DNA from: Phytoseiulus persimilis
Taxonomy: Eukaryota; Arthropoda; Arachnida; Mesostigmata; Phytoseiidae
Assembly: GCA_037576195.1 (NCBI GenBank)
Contig: CM075101.1
Span: 16,182,001-16,246,000 of the forward strand
DNA length: 64,000 nt
Reading direction: 5' to 3'
The notes beneath the pieces were generated by a model that ran no database searches, was not told the origin of the DNA, and saw only the letters and a program-made list of their open reading frames with translations. Every line of letters begins with the position of its first letter. Within the stretch, counting starts at the first letter, position 1. Made by a program: the position numbers and the translations under genes. Positions 45,231-58,226 of this stretch are shown here, in pieces.

Positions 45231-48185
45231 CCAGGCGATTCAATCGAAAAAACGTAAAGAGCAAGAATCGTCAGAGAATACGTGCCAATGTTTTTGATGT
45301 TACCTATCCATTCATGCCAGGAAGTCTCGCTTGAGGGAGGTCGATGCAGCGCCGAAAACCCCACCTCAGAACACGGTGCGCCATTTCTGCGGGATCGATG
45401 CGGGAGAAATGCGGGATCGATGGAACTTCTTCCGCACGGAGGGTCGTCACCGTGGGAAAGTGTCAGTTGTTCCCTGTGACTCCCCGAGCTAGGTCCCAGG
45501 CCCGTTCCAGTTTCTAGAAGTGCTAGCCTTTTCCGTCTTAATTATTTACCCTCGTGGATGTTTGTTTTCCCTTGTCTCTGTCTCGCCTGTTTCTACATCG
45601 CGGTTTTATTTTGACAGATATCAAGAAACGTTATTGAGCGCACAGCTCGGTTCCGTTGTCCGTTTCGCGGCTGCTCGCTCGGTTTGAGTGTCACGCCTTG
45701 TTTCTCAAGAGTCGTTGTTGTCTTCCCTCCTCGTTGTCGTCGGCGCCAACTCTCCCAGCGGCGGCGGCGGTGGTGGTGGCAGCAACGGGAGGCAGAGAAT
45801 GTTTATCAATCGAAACAGTCAAGAGCAACTCTTTCTTCCCATCGAACGCGATGAAATCTTATCCTGGACAAGTGGCACGTCTGATCGTCGGAGCGGAGCT
45901 GATGTCTAGCTGGAGGTGCAGGTGAACGCGAAGTTCAATCACCTGCGGGACAGCCGCTTCTTGAACCCGGGAATCGAACTCCCACCTCTCATCACGGCTT
46001 GACACAGGCTCGGTGTTGGCTCTCTTAGTTCGGGTGTTTACTTTGTTTTATTATCCTTCAAGTTCAGAGACAACCATCGGTGCTGGATGGGAGCTTCTGG
46101 CATAAGTCCAAAACGATGAGCGCAACGAGACCGAGCTGACCTTCGTATACCTAAGAACGAAAATCGAGTTATGAGTCCGGCGCTTTCTAACGGTTACGAC
46201 CAGCTGTTCCCGAGCGAGTCCATTCCATTATTCTGTCACCGTTGGATGACCACAGTTTAGCCTGGAACAAGAGATGAGGAGGCTGTGATCAGCAGAAAGC
46301 TCTGTAATTTACTTAATTCTACTGCAGCTTGGACAAAGCTGCGTCCGAATGGCTCTACGAAAACCCCAAACCAAATGATGAACAATTCTCGTGAATCTCC
46401 CCTGAATCTATCGGCTGGATCAATCACACCCGAGCTCTCGATTGAAGGGGGCTCGTCATCTCAGATCTCAATGGGATTCATCGAGATTATGGTCTAGTCT
46501 CCGAGAATATCCTCGGGATTTCCGATACCTTTGGCCACGGTTTCGTCTTCACCTGTAGTCCATGCCCTCAACATGACTGTGAGAGACCGTTCATATGTAC
46601 GCCCCTCGGAAATCGGGGCAAGGGATCTCGCTTGCTTCTTCGAGAAACTCATGGATGGAAAAGCCAGAATTTCAACCCATTTTCCAGTCACGGATTATCG
46701 ACACCGCGAAGACCATTCCCCACTGTTGAAAGGTTATGAATTCACTCCAGTTCTTTGAATCACTGAGGGTCCATGGCCCTTCCGAGGGCCGCCAACGTGT
46801 TTGGTCACTCAATTAATATACGGGGTCATATATTAGCAGTGGCTGACTAAGTGAACGATGTCGACAGCTCGGATGGCACTACTGAACCATGATTTCTTTA
46901 TTCTCATTGTCAGCCCATTAATAGCCTCTCAAATACAGTCCAGAAAGTTGACTATCGCGGGAGCTCCATGTCGACCCTGCCAAAACTGTTGGCCCTGCAA
47001 TTCTCGTCGGGGTGCTGTGGGTTCTGGAGCGAGTCATGCTTTTGTTGCTGGTGTGGATTACATCGCGCGATCTTAGACAGATGCTCGGCCGAATGGGTTG
47101 ACCTGCAGCTGCGTCCACCCGTCAAACTCGAATCATGGCGCACGTATTTCGCGAGGCTGGGAACTCATCCACGAGTACATCTGTCGCCCGCAACCCTATG
47201 CTCATTCCCACTCGACTCCAACATTTCGCGCGAAAACAATCGGAGACCTATTCCTCCAGGCGCAATCGGTTCCGTGGGACAGGGTTCGTCCAGGCGCGAA
47301 ATCGAGCGTGTGATTTCTTCAATCTGACCCCTTGAACATCTCAAGGGATTCGCCGTTTCGGCCATCGAACCCGTGCCGCTGCGTTCTCTCCATGTTTGTT
47401 AGGCAGCGGCCTCAAACCCTATGTTAAACGCACCACATGCCGATTAATTCTCGCCCAATTACGAACTTTCTCGCTAACAATTGATTCCGCGTGATTTACT
47501 GTCGCGCTCCTCGCATCGTAATCGACCTTTAATCCCTCCTATTCGTGTATATCAATAAGAGAATATGCCTCCGATCATTATTCAATGCAGAGGACATTCC
47601 GACAATTTAGTCTCCGCGGCCTCTCAAAATCATGCAAATCAGTCAATGACATCCGAATTCATCAGCGGGATGTTGCTCGTATTAACATTCTTGATGGATT
47701 GGCGTTATCAATTCACACAAATTCATTACGGCGAGTATGAGTTTCGGGGATGAGGAGAGAGCCTGTTCGCATTCATCAAATCGAAAATTGAGCTCAGGTC
47801 CCTTCCTGAACGTTTCGCAATTATCATCATCATGACACAACCATCGACTAGTCTTGGGCATATTCATGGATCAGCATCCGACAAGGTGCTCCTTCAGTGA
47901 GTTGTTTTCCGCCGTGCATTGTCATGAACTGTTTGATGTGCGTGATGAGTGGAGAAAGCAACGATAATAGGAGTAACCGAGGGGAAAGTGTTTCGTTCGC
48001 AGGGCGATGATGCCTATTGTAGACGCGTGCATCGACGAACCGAGTAAATAGCGAGGAAAAGTTTCCGAGAAAAGTAACGGCGAGAAGAACATCGTTGAGA
48101 CTTCTCGTAACGACCGCTGGCAACGACGGACGCGCACAATGGTGACGTAAAACTCGTGTTCTTGTGATCATGCTGATGTTGATGA
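45231..48185. other. Intergenic stretch, weak ORFs
   Basis: A + strand frame at 45688-45909 has a run of seven Gly codons, then FINRNSQEQLFLPIERDEIL. It opens after a stop with GTG and has no ATG before the Gly run. At 46531-46758 (+) a frame ending LLKGYEFTPVL recalls LINE linker sequences, but too weakly to call. Confidence 0.25.
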
Positions 48186-48836
48186 TCATATGGGGTGTCC
48201 ATTCACTCCGATTCTCGCTTGAATCTTTTGCGAGTGGACAGCGACAACAACTTCGGCGTCGTAGTCGGAATCGTCGTCTTCGACAGCATAATCACGCCGA
48301 CAATGTCGTGAAGGAAACAAACGCTTATCGCAATGGATGTCGTTTGACAATGGATACAATCGCGAGAAAAAGATAACAAATTCGAACAGAACTGCCGTGC
48401 TCAAACGTTTTGTACATCGGATTTCCCCGATGCGATGCCTCGATTCGGGTGCCACATCGAATGAGCAAAGTCGATAGCAAATCCTACGGAGGCTGGAAAT
48501 TCGTCGAGAGATCACCGTCTGAGTGAATCCAACATCGAGCAGATCGACGCAGTTCGCCATGAGGGGGGAGGGATCGATGGAGCCCTCCTCCCGGAACTCC
48601 GCACTGGCGTTATGGCGGGGGAAGGATCGAATAAATCGCGAGGACAGCTTGATATCCCACTCGCATGACCCCAAGCGGGCTCCGAGCCCTTCATTTTTGT
48701 TGTTTATTTTCGTTGGCTCCACAAGATATTCGCCGAATCGAGAAACCAGACAACGACCTGCGTAAGAAGCCAAGCAATGGATCCGAAGAATGAGCAACGT
48801 GACATGCGATAGACATAAAATACCTGTTCGCGTCAA
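48186..48836 (-). other. Longest unassigned ORF of the right half (216 codons)
   Basis: The frame runs from a TTG (48836) to TGA (48188-48186). A hydrophobic N-terminal stretch (ILCLSHVTLLILRIHCLA) is followed by a mixed middle and an acidic patch (AVEDDDSDYDAEVVVAV) near the end. There is no methionine at the start, no recognised domain and no clear splice sites. By my estimate less than one ORF of this length is expected by chance in a window of this size and composition, so it is noted but not called as a gene. Confidence 0.2.
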
Positions 48837-49777
48837 TGTTGGGTCGCTTGTATCAGTTTTTGTTGGGACAGAAAACGGCCCGAACGGAAAAAAATCCTGT
48901 GACCGAACGTCGTTGGGTTACTATAACCGTCAGCAGGCAGGGAATTGCCACTGCCAAAAACAGTTAACCCGTGGCGCCATAATTATACGTTACGTCGCTG
49001 CGTGTTGGGACGCTCGCTTGTTTTAGAATGCGGACCAATTCGGATTCCGTCGCGAGTTTCTCTAGAATGGATTCCCCCATCCGATGTGTCATCGGGCAGC
49101 TCACTGTTCCACCTTGGACAAGGGGTGATGCGCAACCTTCCTAATCGCAGTTCTATAACACCTTTGACATTATTCCAGAGGGGGTTGCCAATAGGCAGGC
49201 TTGATCAGTGTACACTCATTCCCATGAAGAAATGATATTCTCGCTCTGAAGTGCCGTTTGCGGTGGTACTAACGGGAACATCAGCAGGGAGTTACCTTGC
49301 TGTTATGAAAACATCCTTTCATGAAGTCCCAAACCTAATTCCGCTGAATGTTCTCATTGATGTGGTCTCATGTGCTCATCATCCTCGCTTCTCCTAACTT
49401 TCGACCGATGAGACCCTTCAGTTGGGCTCGGAGCGCCTTGTATTGAACCCATCTAAAAAAATCGTGCCCCTCAATGTAATAGGAAGGGGACAGATTATCA
49501 GATGACTCTCCCGCAACGGAAGGTGTGCAGTATTTTCATTCGGGTTGTTCCGGTGGAGCGCGTCCGATTTTGCGCCCGGAGCCATAAGATTCATCAACGA
49601 CTTCTTAACATGGGCGAGAAATCGAGCCAAACGAACATTGCGTGATGTCGCAGCCGTGCAATCGCGTTTCAGGTGTTATCCGTCGCGCGGTGAATCCAAG
49701 AAAGAGTTAGTCGCTCTGTTTCCCTTTTCTCGTGGCCCGATTTTTTACTTTTTTCGACTCGCTCAACATGCGGGGCC

Positions 49778-49804
49778 GAGAGAGAGAGAAAGAGAGAGAG
49801 AGAG
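49778..49804. repeat. (GA)n microsatellite
   Basis: About 13 GA units with one interruption (GAGAA). GAGA tracts near promoters can bind GAGA-type factors in arthropods, but no promoter was identified beside it. Confidence 0.9.
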
Positions 49805-50802
49805 CGAGGGAGGACAGAGACTCTTTTCGGCAAAACGAGGTTACGATTCGCCGTAGTGGATATACAGGGTGGTTGTGGAGGGAAAGGTGTCACGGATTAT
49901 CCTCTTGGGAATCCGGAAATACAAGTGCCTTCAGGGTGCTGACCTTGTGAACTCTCGAGTTTCTGCCACCTACTCGCTGCTGTACAGCCCTGATGGATCT
50001 GACTTACGATAGAGCGCTCCCGAGTTGTAGTGGAGGCTCCGTCTTCGCGTCTGTGTTTGAAATGGTGATTCATGTTATTTTCGTCCACAAGCTCTCGTAA
50101 ACTTCTCGGTATCCGATCCCTCGTTTCGTGATGAGCCACGCAAATCCTCATTCTCCTTGATGCAACCAGGCCAACATCCTCCCGCCATGAATGAACCAGA
50201 ATGCCATGAAACTTGGTACACAGGACTCGCTCGCCTCAAACTCATATTCCTTCAGAGAATCCCAATCCGGAGAGTCAGGATCCCTCCCTCAAGGTCAAGT
50301 GAGGCTCGCTCCAGTTCGACCGATTCCGTGAATTCCGGAGCTCCTCATTTACTTCAAGACTGGGAATCTTTCGACTCGAATGTCGAAACAGCCATGAATC
50401 CTAGGCGGGAACGCCCTGAGACAGATTTGGGTCTCGAGCCTCAGGATCTTCCGATTCCAGCGGTTTTCAGAGAGGTCTCCATGAGCAATGAGAAAACTCG
50501 GTGCGGAATATCCTGCCATTCTCGATCCCGGGTGCTGACGGGGGTCTGCGCGACACATTCATCTCTACGACGCGGAATCTCCTAGAAAGAAAAACGGAGA
50601 ACCGAATGAGCAACTTTCCTGTATGGGGGAATAGAAATCCATATTCAATTTGATCGATTGCTCGGATAACTCCGATTCCGAAGTGTTACGAGAGGCGGTT
50701 GAGTGTCGAATCGACTTAACATGGAGAGAGTTCATCCTGTTCGCGTTCCGAAATCCCTCTCTTATCTACGCGGGTGTGTTTTTGGCCATCTATCGGTTGT
50801 AT

Positions 50803-51112
50803 CTATGATGGGGTACTCGTCCGTGTCTCCAGTTCTCTCACATATTTTTCTTTGATTTTCAAAATGGCAGATATCATGTCTAGAACTGCTTTCCCATCCT
50901 GAATGTCCACGAGCATGATGTCGACGATGTTTTCAGGTGTGGGCATATACTGTACCGTACATACTAGTTTTCTGCGCTGCTCTGAGATCTTTGTGCAATG
51001 GGAGATAGTGTGTTCTGGCGTGTCGTCTGTCCCGTCTATGCAGTGAACGCATATTGGGCGCTCATTTTTTTCTTGTCGAATCGAATCAGTCACTCTTAAA
51101 CGTGGGAATATC
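50803..51112 (-). mobile_element. C-terminal end of a R1/jockey-type non-LTR retrotransposon ORF2
   Basis: The - strand frame reads IFPRLRVTDSIRQEKNERP, then a CCHC-type knuckle, CVHCIDGTDDTPEHTISHC, and a helical tail to TAG (50805-50803). The order C-x2-C, then DTPEH and C, is the conserved zinc-knuckle found after the RT domain at the C terminus of R1- and jockey-like ORF2 proteins. An in-frame stop lies just upstream, so this is a short relic; LINEs are commonly truncated at their 5' end. No poly(A) tail was seen downstream. Confidence 0.7.
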
Positions 51113-54100
51113 TGTCTCTACTGGCACACTTAAAACACTCTCCGGGTGCGAAGCCGTGCATGGTTCAAGTCTTCCCTGGGAAAATACTCTCCTCTGACCA
51201 ACATGCTACAGTTTCGGAACGGAAAGTATTTCGTGGGTCTTGGCAATGGCTAAGAGCGAGTCATTACGAAGACAATGGCGTTATTAAATTTCACGAATGA
51301 CGACATAACCGAGAGATAAGAACTTCGGCTCGTCACTTCTCGCCGCTGTCGTCATTGAGACGACGTTTATATGAGCGATGAGCACTTCCACTCTTGACTT
51401 CCGTTGCAAGTTATGAGGAGGTTGATTCAACTAAACGTATTCTGCGCTGTGCACATCGGGATCAACCCCTGACGTACGTCTCCATCGAGCACGGCCTGAG
51501 TGGATGACCCGATGTCGACGAGTCATGCCGGATTATATCGGAGACAGGAAACACGGGATTCGGTTCGGGAGGATTAATTCAAGATATCGAAGACCAATTG
51601 ATCCTTTGTCTTCTTACGGAATCGAGCCCCATGGCGCTGCATCCCATGGTGCGCTCAAACGGACTTTTACGCAGACTTCGCGGCTCCCTGGAAGATGACG
51701 AAAGCAGGAAACTTTTCGGAAGATGGGATGGTGTCAGCTACGGTCTGAGCCGAGGATTAGCTGCTCGAGGAGCTACGTGAATACATGGAAACTCCCCCAG
51801 AGTTGTCGAGAGTGATTCGGATCTCCGTCGCATGGTCGTTTGTTGGTGGTTGGTCTGTGATTCCGTTGCTGTGAGGTCCGCCGAGGGTCCATCGGATGTC
51901 AGTCGATCCGATTCGTGCTCAGCCAAATTGACACCTGATCTCTTCGGAAGAACGATGGTGATGCTTGCTGTCGCTAGCTGCCCACAGTATCAGACCACTG
52001 GCTGGAATTACTCGAGGCCCACCGCCAGTCTGCGATGCCAAGAATGAGGGCTCATCTCCAGTTATTTGTAGTCGAAAAACATCGTAACAGTGGATTCAGA
52101 GTGATTCTCCAAGAAAATAAGCGAACGTTGGTTGAGCGCCCACAATCAGTCTTCCACATGATGTGTGAGCATAGATGATAGGGCGTAATAGATTTCAAGA
52201 ACAGCTCTGAAACTATCGCCAAGAACACAGCTCATGTTCGACTACCTAGTTCACGATAAATGAAGTGCAAGACGCGACAATCGAGAGGAAAACGTCAGAT
52301 CTGTAGTTATCGGAGTCTTATCCAAGAGCCCGCGAAGGACTCGGTGATCTCCAGCAGAAGTGATGCCCGAAACAGAAGTAGTTTATAGAATAGAAGCTTC
52401 GGTTGAAGTAGTCTCGGACGACCGGCGACGTCATGTTCACCAGAGAATCTCGTCTCCGGCGGGCTGACTCGCATTTCATTTAGTGAGTTCTCTCTGGACC
52501 TTGGTTTTGAACAGCGTGTAAGTGTGCCACAGAGATGAATTCGAAGCAAAGCCACGCCTCGCAGCTAGTCTGAGCTGGTGAGAAGCTGTCAATGGTCAGT
52601 CGAAGTATGCGGATTTGGTCGGTGGCTCATTGTTCTGGTTCGAGCTTCGACGTAGATCTTTTATAATACCCATCATCGCGGTCTTCCTGTGAATCTTCCA
52701 CTTCATGGACTCTTCCATATTCATTTATCCTCGCCTTTTGCAGAAAATGATCGACTGAAGATTGTGGCAAGCGAAGAATAGCTGTCGGTGGAAATATCGT
52801 CCACCATTGTATCCTCTTCACTGTAGTTCTATTCAAGAACAGACCTGGATTCTTTCGCTGATGGCTCATCAATCCTTGATGAGTTTTCGAAGTTGGAGGG
52901 ACGTGCAGAGGCGAAGGAGAGCATATTGTGGAACCTTGTCCTCGGGACAATCTTCTCCGACTGAGCTGACCCGCCGAGTTGACATCACGTCGCCCGCTCA
53001 GTCAGCTTGGACCTGACAGCAAGTGAACTTGCCACCCTGTACTCACCACTTGTGACCAGCCTCGCGGAGTCCGGGTTGAGCGTCAAATTGATCAAAGCTC
53101 AAGTATGCTGCCATTCGAGCATCCCGTCCCGTCTCTCATCCATGAGCGGTGTGTTCCTCATCGAAGACGAAGGCTCGAGCTCAGTCGGATAAAGGGAACA
53201 CTGTTCTTGTTTCGGGGTCGAACGAGGGTTCTGATCTGGAGTTGAACTAGCACATGCTCAGCCCAGTGTCCGAGCTGAGTGACTTCTGACTGTTTTTGTT
53301 TGTCTGTCGTCGACTATTGTTCGAGCTGTTGATGAACGGTCCTCCGCTGTTTCTTTTGCGGTTCTTACGGTCAGACAAGTCTCCGCGCCACGGATCAACG
53401 GTTCGACTCCGTTAATGGACAGTTCGCTGTTCGACGTTGTTAGCGGCCGCAGTGCTCGCCGCCAAAATAATCGGTGCGAGCGCCATCCGACTCCCGGCTC
53501 AACTCATTCGGCGCTTCGCTCTGCATAACCCTTAGCGGACTGCGTGGTTTCCGAGGTTCGAACTATCCTTTACAACGAGAACTTCAGCAGAAGCGTTTCT
53601 TAGCGGACAGTGATCGCGAGCAAGTCTCCGTTCAATTCAAACAACACTCCACCGGACGAAACGACAGAAATCGTGGTCCATGGTGGTCAGGGGCTGGAAC
53701 TCCGGAGTCGTCCACGGGCAAGAGCTGTAGGACACGAGGGCGGAGCGGAACAACGCCTCTCGAGCGACCTTTTGCCATGGAATCGGTATGCGACTGCCAC
53801 GACGGCGGGCTGTGGCGCGTACAGAATGAAAAATGTTGATACTTTTCTCCCGTCGAAACGGTGCTCGCTCCCAAACGATGTCTGAATCCAAACCATGCGT
53901 TTTGTCGGCCACCAACGATGTGGAGCCATGTTTGCATACGACGCTAACCCGCCGTTCGTTTCGAGCATCACGGCGAGGTTGTCGAGGCGGCCACATTTCT
54001 CTCTTTGGGACGCGTTTCAGGATTGGCTGCTTCTGCTCCAATGATTCCCTACTCTGCAGCTCATCCGCATTCTCCTCCTTTTCGCGCTTGGAACGATCGA

Positions 54101-56397
54101 GAAAAATATCGGTCATCGATCAACGATTATGGAAAGACACGGATCTGGACGGTGGGAGCTTTATTCTGAAAGCGAGTGCGCAGTCTTCGAGTGAAGTCCG
54201 CGGTCTCTGCCAATCCACACGGGGATGATCTCCGGCCGGCCTTAAGCTCCTCACGCCGATTTCGATCCTAGGATCATGCTGTTAGCGTTTAGGTCACCGG
54301 ACTCATTCGACAAGCATCCGAATGCAGGCGGGCTCTGAACCCGGAGAAGTATCAGCCGCATGGAAACGCAGGGGATGATTCGCCTGAATGGCTAACTGGT
54401 CGGTTCGCGAATCTTCGCGTGCCGTCGGCTGATAGATAGAGCAGAAAACGACGGATGTCGTTCAAGAGAGGAAGAACAGGGATACCTTATCCCGGTTCGC
54501 CGCCTGTTTTGCTGCCGCGGCTCTGCGGAGCGTCCACCTTTCGCAGACCGGGGACGAGGGAGGCGACTCTCGTCGAAGACGCGATCCGGACAACGCGGGA
54601 AACCGCCCGACCTGTCCGAACTTGCCCGGCCGACGCGTGGCTCGATACCTATCTCCTCGATCGTTGGCGTGGAGTCTTGTCTATGATAAAGTCGAATGAG
54701 TCATTAACCCCGCCGAGCGCGTTCGCCGGCTCCGAGGCCGGGCTTCACGCCATGAGGACTGGGATTCGTGTCCGCTCGTTCTCGGTGGCACGTCGGTCGT
54801 CATGCATCCATGGCAAAACAAGCCACGGGGCGCGGAGAGAGCTCTCAGATGCTGGCTTGGTGCTCCGAAGACACTCACGTCCAGCTGGGCTGTCATCATT
54901 AGCGGATAGCATTGAGTTTTCCGTTGCTGACGTTCCTGAGCTATCCCTCGTGGAACATGTGTTTCCGTCGCAGCTGCAGATCAAATGGATATTACTTTCC
55001 TGGGAAAAATCTGATCTGTGAAGAGAGGAATGCTCCGTCCTCATGCGAGCAAGGGATTCGATCGGCAGGGAACCCTCGAAAGCCTCCTCGTGCGGCTTCC
55101 ACTCAGAAGCGTCGTTCCAATGTCGATGGAGAACAGTTATGATGATACCGAGGTTCCGCATCAATTCGCTTCCATGCCAGGAGCAGCTGACCATGAATCA
55201 CTCCGTAGTATCTCCGTGGACATGTTGGCCGCTGTAAACAGCCCCGCTTGGCCTGCTATAAAACGAGCTGGATGTATCGAACGAGTTCTGACGATGTTTG
55301 CTCGCTCGTCCACCGTGTGATCGAGTGAAACGGAACATGTGTCCAAGCCAGCCTGGCGGGGTCAAGCCGTCATTAATACAAGACGTTTCTGTCGACACTG
55401 AGCCTCAGTTCTAGAGTGAGTTTGAAGGCGGCCCCAAATGGATCGTGGACGCTGCATCTTCTGATGACCCAGTCCAGATGACAGCCATCAGGGCAGGCTC
55501 CGGGATGCTCGACGGAAATTCGTCTTGAATCGATCAGATTCTTGATCATCAGTAATGGAGGAAAACATTTTTTTTTCTGCACAGAAGTCGTAAGCAGTGG
55601 CAGCAGCGGCTTGTCTGACATAATTCGCTGTTTTCGCGGAGCTTCATTCTCGCCTCAAGGCTCGGGTATCCTTTCAGTGTCGATCCATTCGGTTCTTTCT
55701 TCCATGTCGGCGTGGCCCTATTTCCCTCGGGTTCATTCTTTCCTCCTTGAGTTCTGTATTATGACCGTGTTTCGAATGCTTCCCTGGAAGCGATCTTTTA
55801 GACGAAGGCCAGCCCATAAACTACTCGGATGGCGCGGCCATTCATCTCTCCCGCAAGACCCACTCAGTCTGTGACCTTGGTCGCGGATCTGAGACCGAAG
55901 TTCTCCTTCCCGAGGTTGAGGCTCTGGAATCCTTTTCCGTGGCTCGCACTCCCGCAGACCCGCTCCGCTTTGAGGAGGTACCCAGGATGTAATGGTACCA
56001 TCCACAAAGACATCGTTCCCGGAGACTGGGGGCCAAAATGCTCCACCTGTGCATGAATAAATACAATAAAGCTTCATGGGTGACGTTAACGACAAAAAAA
56101 AAATCTCTGCTCGAGAGCAATCCATCTGGAGCGAATCGCGTAGACACTCATTCGACAACTCATCGAGAAATCTGCGTATCCTGTTTCTATCAATCCAAGT
56201 CATTGACAAGCCAACACACTCTTTTTTCATAAATATTTCACTGAACTAGCAACACTCTCTCCCTCTAGTCACCCTGCTCGCGATTGTTCGCTGTCAACTG
56301 CAGATTACACACGAATGTCGTGGACTGGGGATTCGGCCCGTCTTGTGGTTTCTTCCGGTCGGTTTCGTGGCGAACTTTTCTCTCTGTGTGGCCTTTG

Positions 56398-56430
56398 ACG
56401 ACGACGACGACGCTGCCGCCGCCGCCGCCC
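56398..56430. repeat. GAC/GCC triplet-rich stretch
   Basis: About five GAC triplets are followed by about six GCC/CTG-type triplets. Read on the - strand it encodes a Gly-then-Val run in an ORF that is not otherwise supported. Confidence 0.6.
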
Positions 56431-57348
56431 ATGGTGTGTGTATTCAGTCCTGGTATTTTTAGCAGATTTTCCGCTCGAGACCCAACATCTGCGAGGTGCG
56501 GTCGGAGTGGATAAATATTATGACCGGCGGAGAAGAGGAGCTTCTCCTCCTCGAACCGCCGTGATGCAAGATGTGTAAAGCAATCTGGGGGCCCGACTGT
56601 GAACGGGAGAACTGTCGTTAATGACATCCTCAAAATAGAGCATCTCCGTCCTCCACGGGCGTAATTAAGGTCAGGACATGGCGCAACGCATATGGATCCA
56701 TTGTTTGCTCGGCCTTCACTTGGGCGTGGATGATCGTTGAGTTTATCATTCCGATCGATTCAGTTGCTCCTCAAGATCGAACCTAGATCCCCCCCTCCCC
56801 CAACCCGCTTGAAAGCCAGTTCCTGGAAACTGATTCATACATTAAATGGCAGCCACTTTCCGAATGTTCGAGGTCTGAGGAAATCTTCCAGCACACACGT
56901 GGTATCAGCAGGGCGCTCAATCAAACCGAAGAAGAGACGAGAGGGAAGCCGGATCGGGTTGTCCTCCTTTTCCCGGTGACCCATGTCAGCTGCTGACAGC
57001 TCTGAGGAATCAATAATTTGAACTTTCCATCTGCTGAGAAGAGCCCAACTGCAAATCCACTCGAGCAGATCAAGAGCTAGAGAAGAATCGGTGCTGACGG
57101 CGGCGCCAGCATGGGGTGCGTCTTTAGGAACCGGTTGCCTCACAGCGATGAAGGAACCTTTCATGCTTTCTTTCGATCACCGTTCAAGATAGAGCAGTTT
57201 GGGTTGTCGCTGAAAGTGGTTGACGCACCGAATGACTGAGTGAGTGATGACTAAACAGTTCTTGACTGACGGCTTGGACCTTACTTCTAAGCCGACCGGG
57301 AAACACAGGATAGATATGGAGATTGCGTGCGTGAGCTTGGAATTCCTA

Positions 57349-57372
57349 GAAAGAGAAAGAGAGAGAGAGAGA
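57349..57372. repeat. (GA)n microsatellite
   Basis: A GA-rich run lies about 50 bp upstream of the splice acceptor that precedes the candidate gene at 57530. Confidence 0.85.
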
Positions 57373-57529
57373 CGCGGGTCCAGTGTAATAACGAGCGTTT
57401 CTTTCGGTTCCTTTCAGGAGCGGACGAGGGACCTACCGACCGATCGACCGACAGGCCGACCGGCCCTTCACGGCCTGAGTCACCATAAAATAACGGCAGG
57501 CCTAGAAGGTAGTCGCTAGTCGCCGCTGC

Positions 57530-58226
57530 ATGACGCCTCAAGGGGATCCGGATCGCGCTTCGTCCTGTCTAGAGCTTCCCCGAGCATCATCTGCATCGAA
57601 GAGCGCCGCAGTCGGACGTGCGTCCTCGTGTTCTTCGGGACTGAACCAGCTTCAGAGCGGCGCCGATCTCCGGGCGAAAAATCGCGCCCCCTCTCCAGGC
57701 ATGCAGGTTTCTCAAGACCCGTTTTAAGCGCTCTCAGGTGAACTCGATGAGCGTTTAGAACGACGCCGGTCTCTCTTTGTTTATTGCGTGTGTCGCCAGG
57801 TTTTCATTGCGTCTGCCGTTGCAACGGTCAGACAGGCATCGGCAGAAGAAATCAACGTTCACGTCGAAAGTCAGCCGCGAGCCCCTTCGGAATATAAATC
57901 GTCAACAAGTGACACCACTGCTGCCGCCGACCGCTTTGACGTCATCGGAATCATGACGGGAACCGCGCAAGCCGGTACGGACCGAGCTTCTAGCGGCGTC
58001 AGAAGTCTCTTCGACGACGAAGATTCGCAGTGGATTTTGCGGTTTGATTCAATGTTGAAGTACGCCCAAACGTCGAGCAACGCTCCTCCGACGCCGGACG
58101 AGAAGACCGGCGTCGAGCTGTCGGGGAGTGTGCCTTCAAGTCCCGCGCAGAGCCGGAGGGCCCGCGAGAAAAAGTACTCTCTGCCGAACCCCACTCTGTC
58201 AAGCGCGTCTCCATCGATTCCTCGAG
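57530..58226 (+). CDS. Start of an unassigned gene (two linked exons, 3' part not located)
   Basis: A strong acceptor (TTCCTTTCAG) ends at 57418. The ATG at 57530 follows an in-frame TAG. The first coding part, 57530-57706 (59 codons, Ser/Ala-rich), ends at GCATGCAG with a weak GTTTCT donor in phase 0. The next exon starts at 57836 (acceptor CAGACAG) or 57800, both phase 0, and runs to 58226 with a strong GTGAGT donor, phase 1. It encodes RFDVIGIMTGTAQAG and, more striking, RSLFDDEDSQWILRFDSMLK, followed by a Ser/Pro-rich part (PPTPDEKTG) and a basic stretch (RRAREKKYSLP). This looks like a disordered N terminus with one amphipathic motif, as in signalling or cytoskeletal regulators, but no family is recognised. 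An alternative start is the ATG at 57952. Downstream exons may lie in 58.3-64 kb or beyond. Confidence 0.5.

Larger units (their letters stand above)
51113..57418. other. Intergenic stretch with long unassigned ORFs
   Basis: ORFs of 188 codons (54455-55021 +), 149 (55194-54745 -), 159 (54116-53637 -) and 165 (56230-55733 -) overlap one another on opposite strands. None shows a domain or a splice chain, and their lengths are close to chance expectation. The - frame 54116-53637 (MTDIFLDRSKREKEENADEL) has the most protein-like composition but begins at a non-supported start. Confidence 0.3.

Noticed and set aside
45940-46010. tRNA-like B-box on the - strand (GAGTTCGATTCCCGG)
   Set aside because: The T-stem does not pair over five bases, and no acceptor stem or A-box at the right distance could be built.
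46531-46758. LINE linker-like frame ending LLKGYEFTPVL
   Set aside because: The match is to a poorly conserved region, and no RT block follows.
49380-49640. Reverse-transcriptase-like LVLNPSKKIV on the + strand
   Set aside because: Only one short resemblance to the LNPxKT strand, with no YxDD block upstream and a stop soon after.
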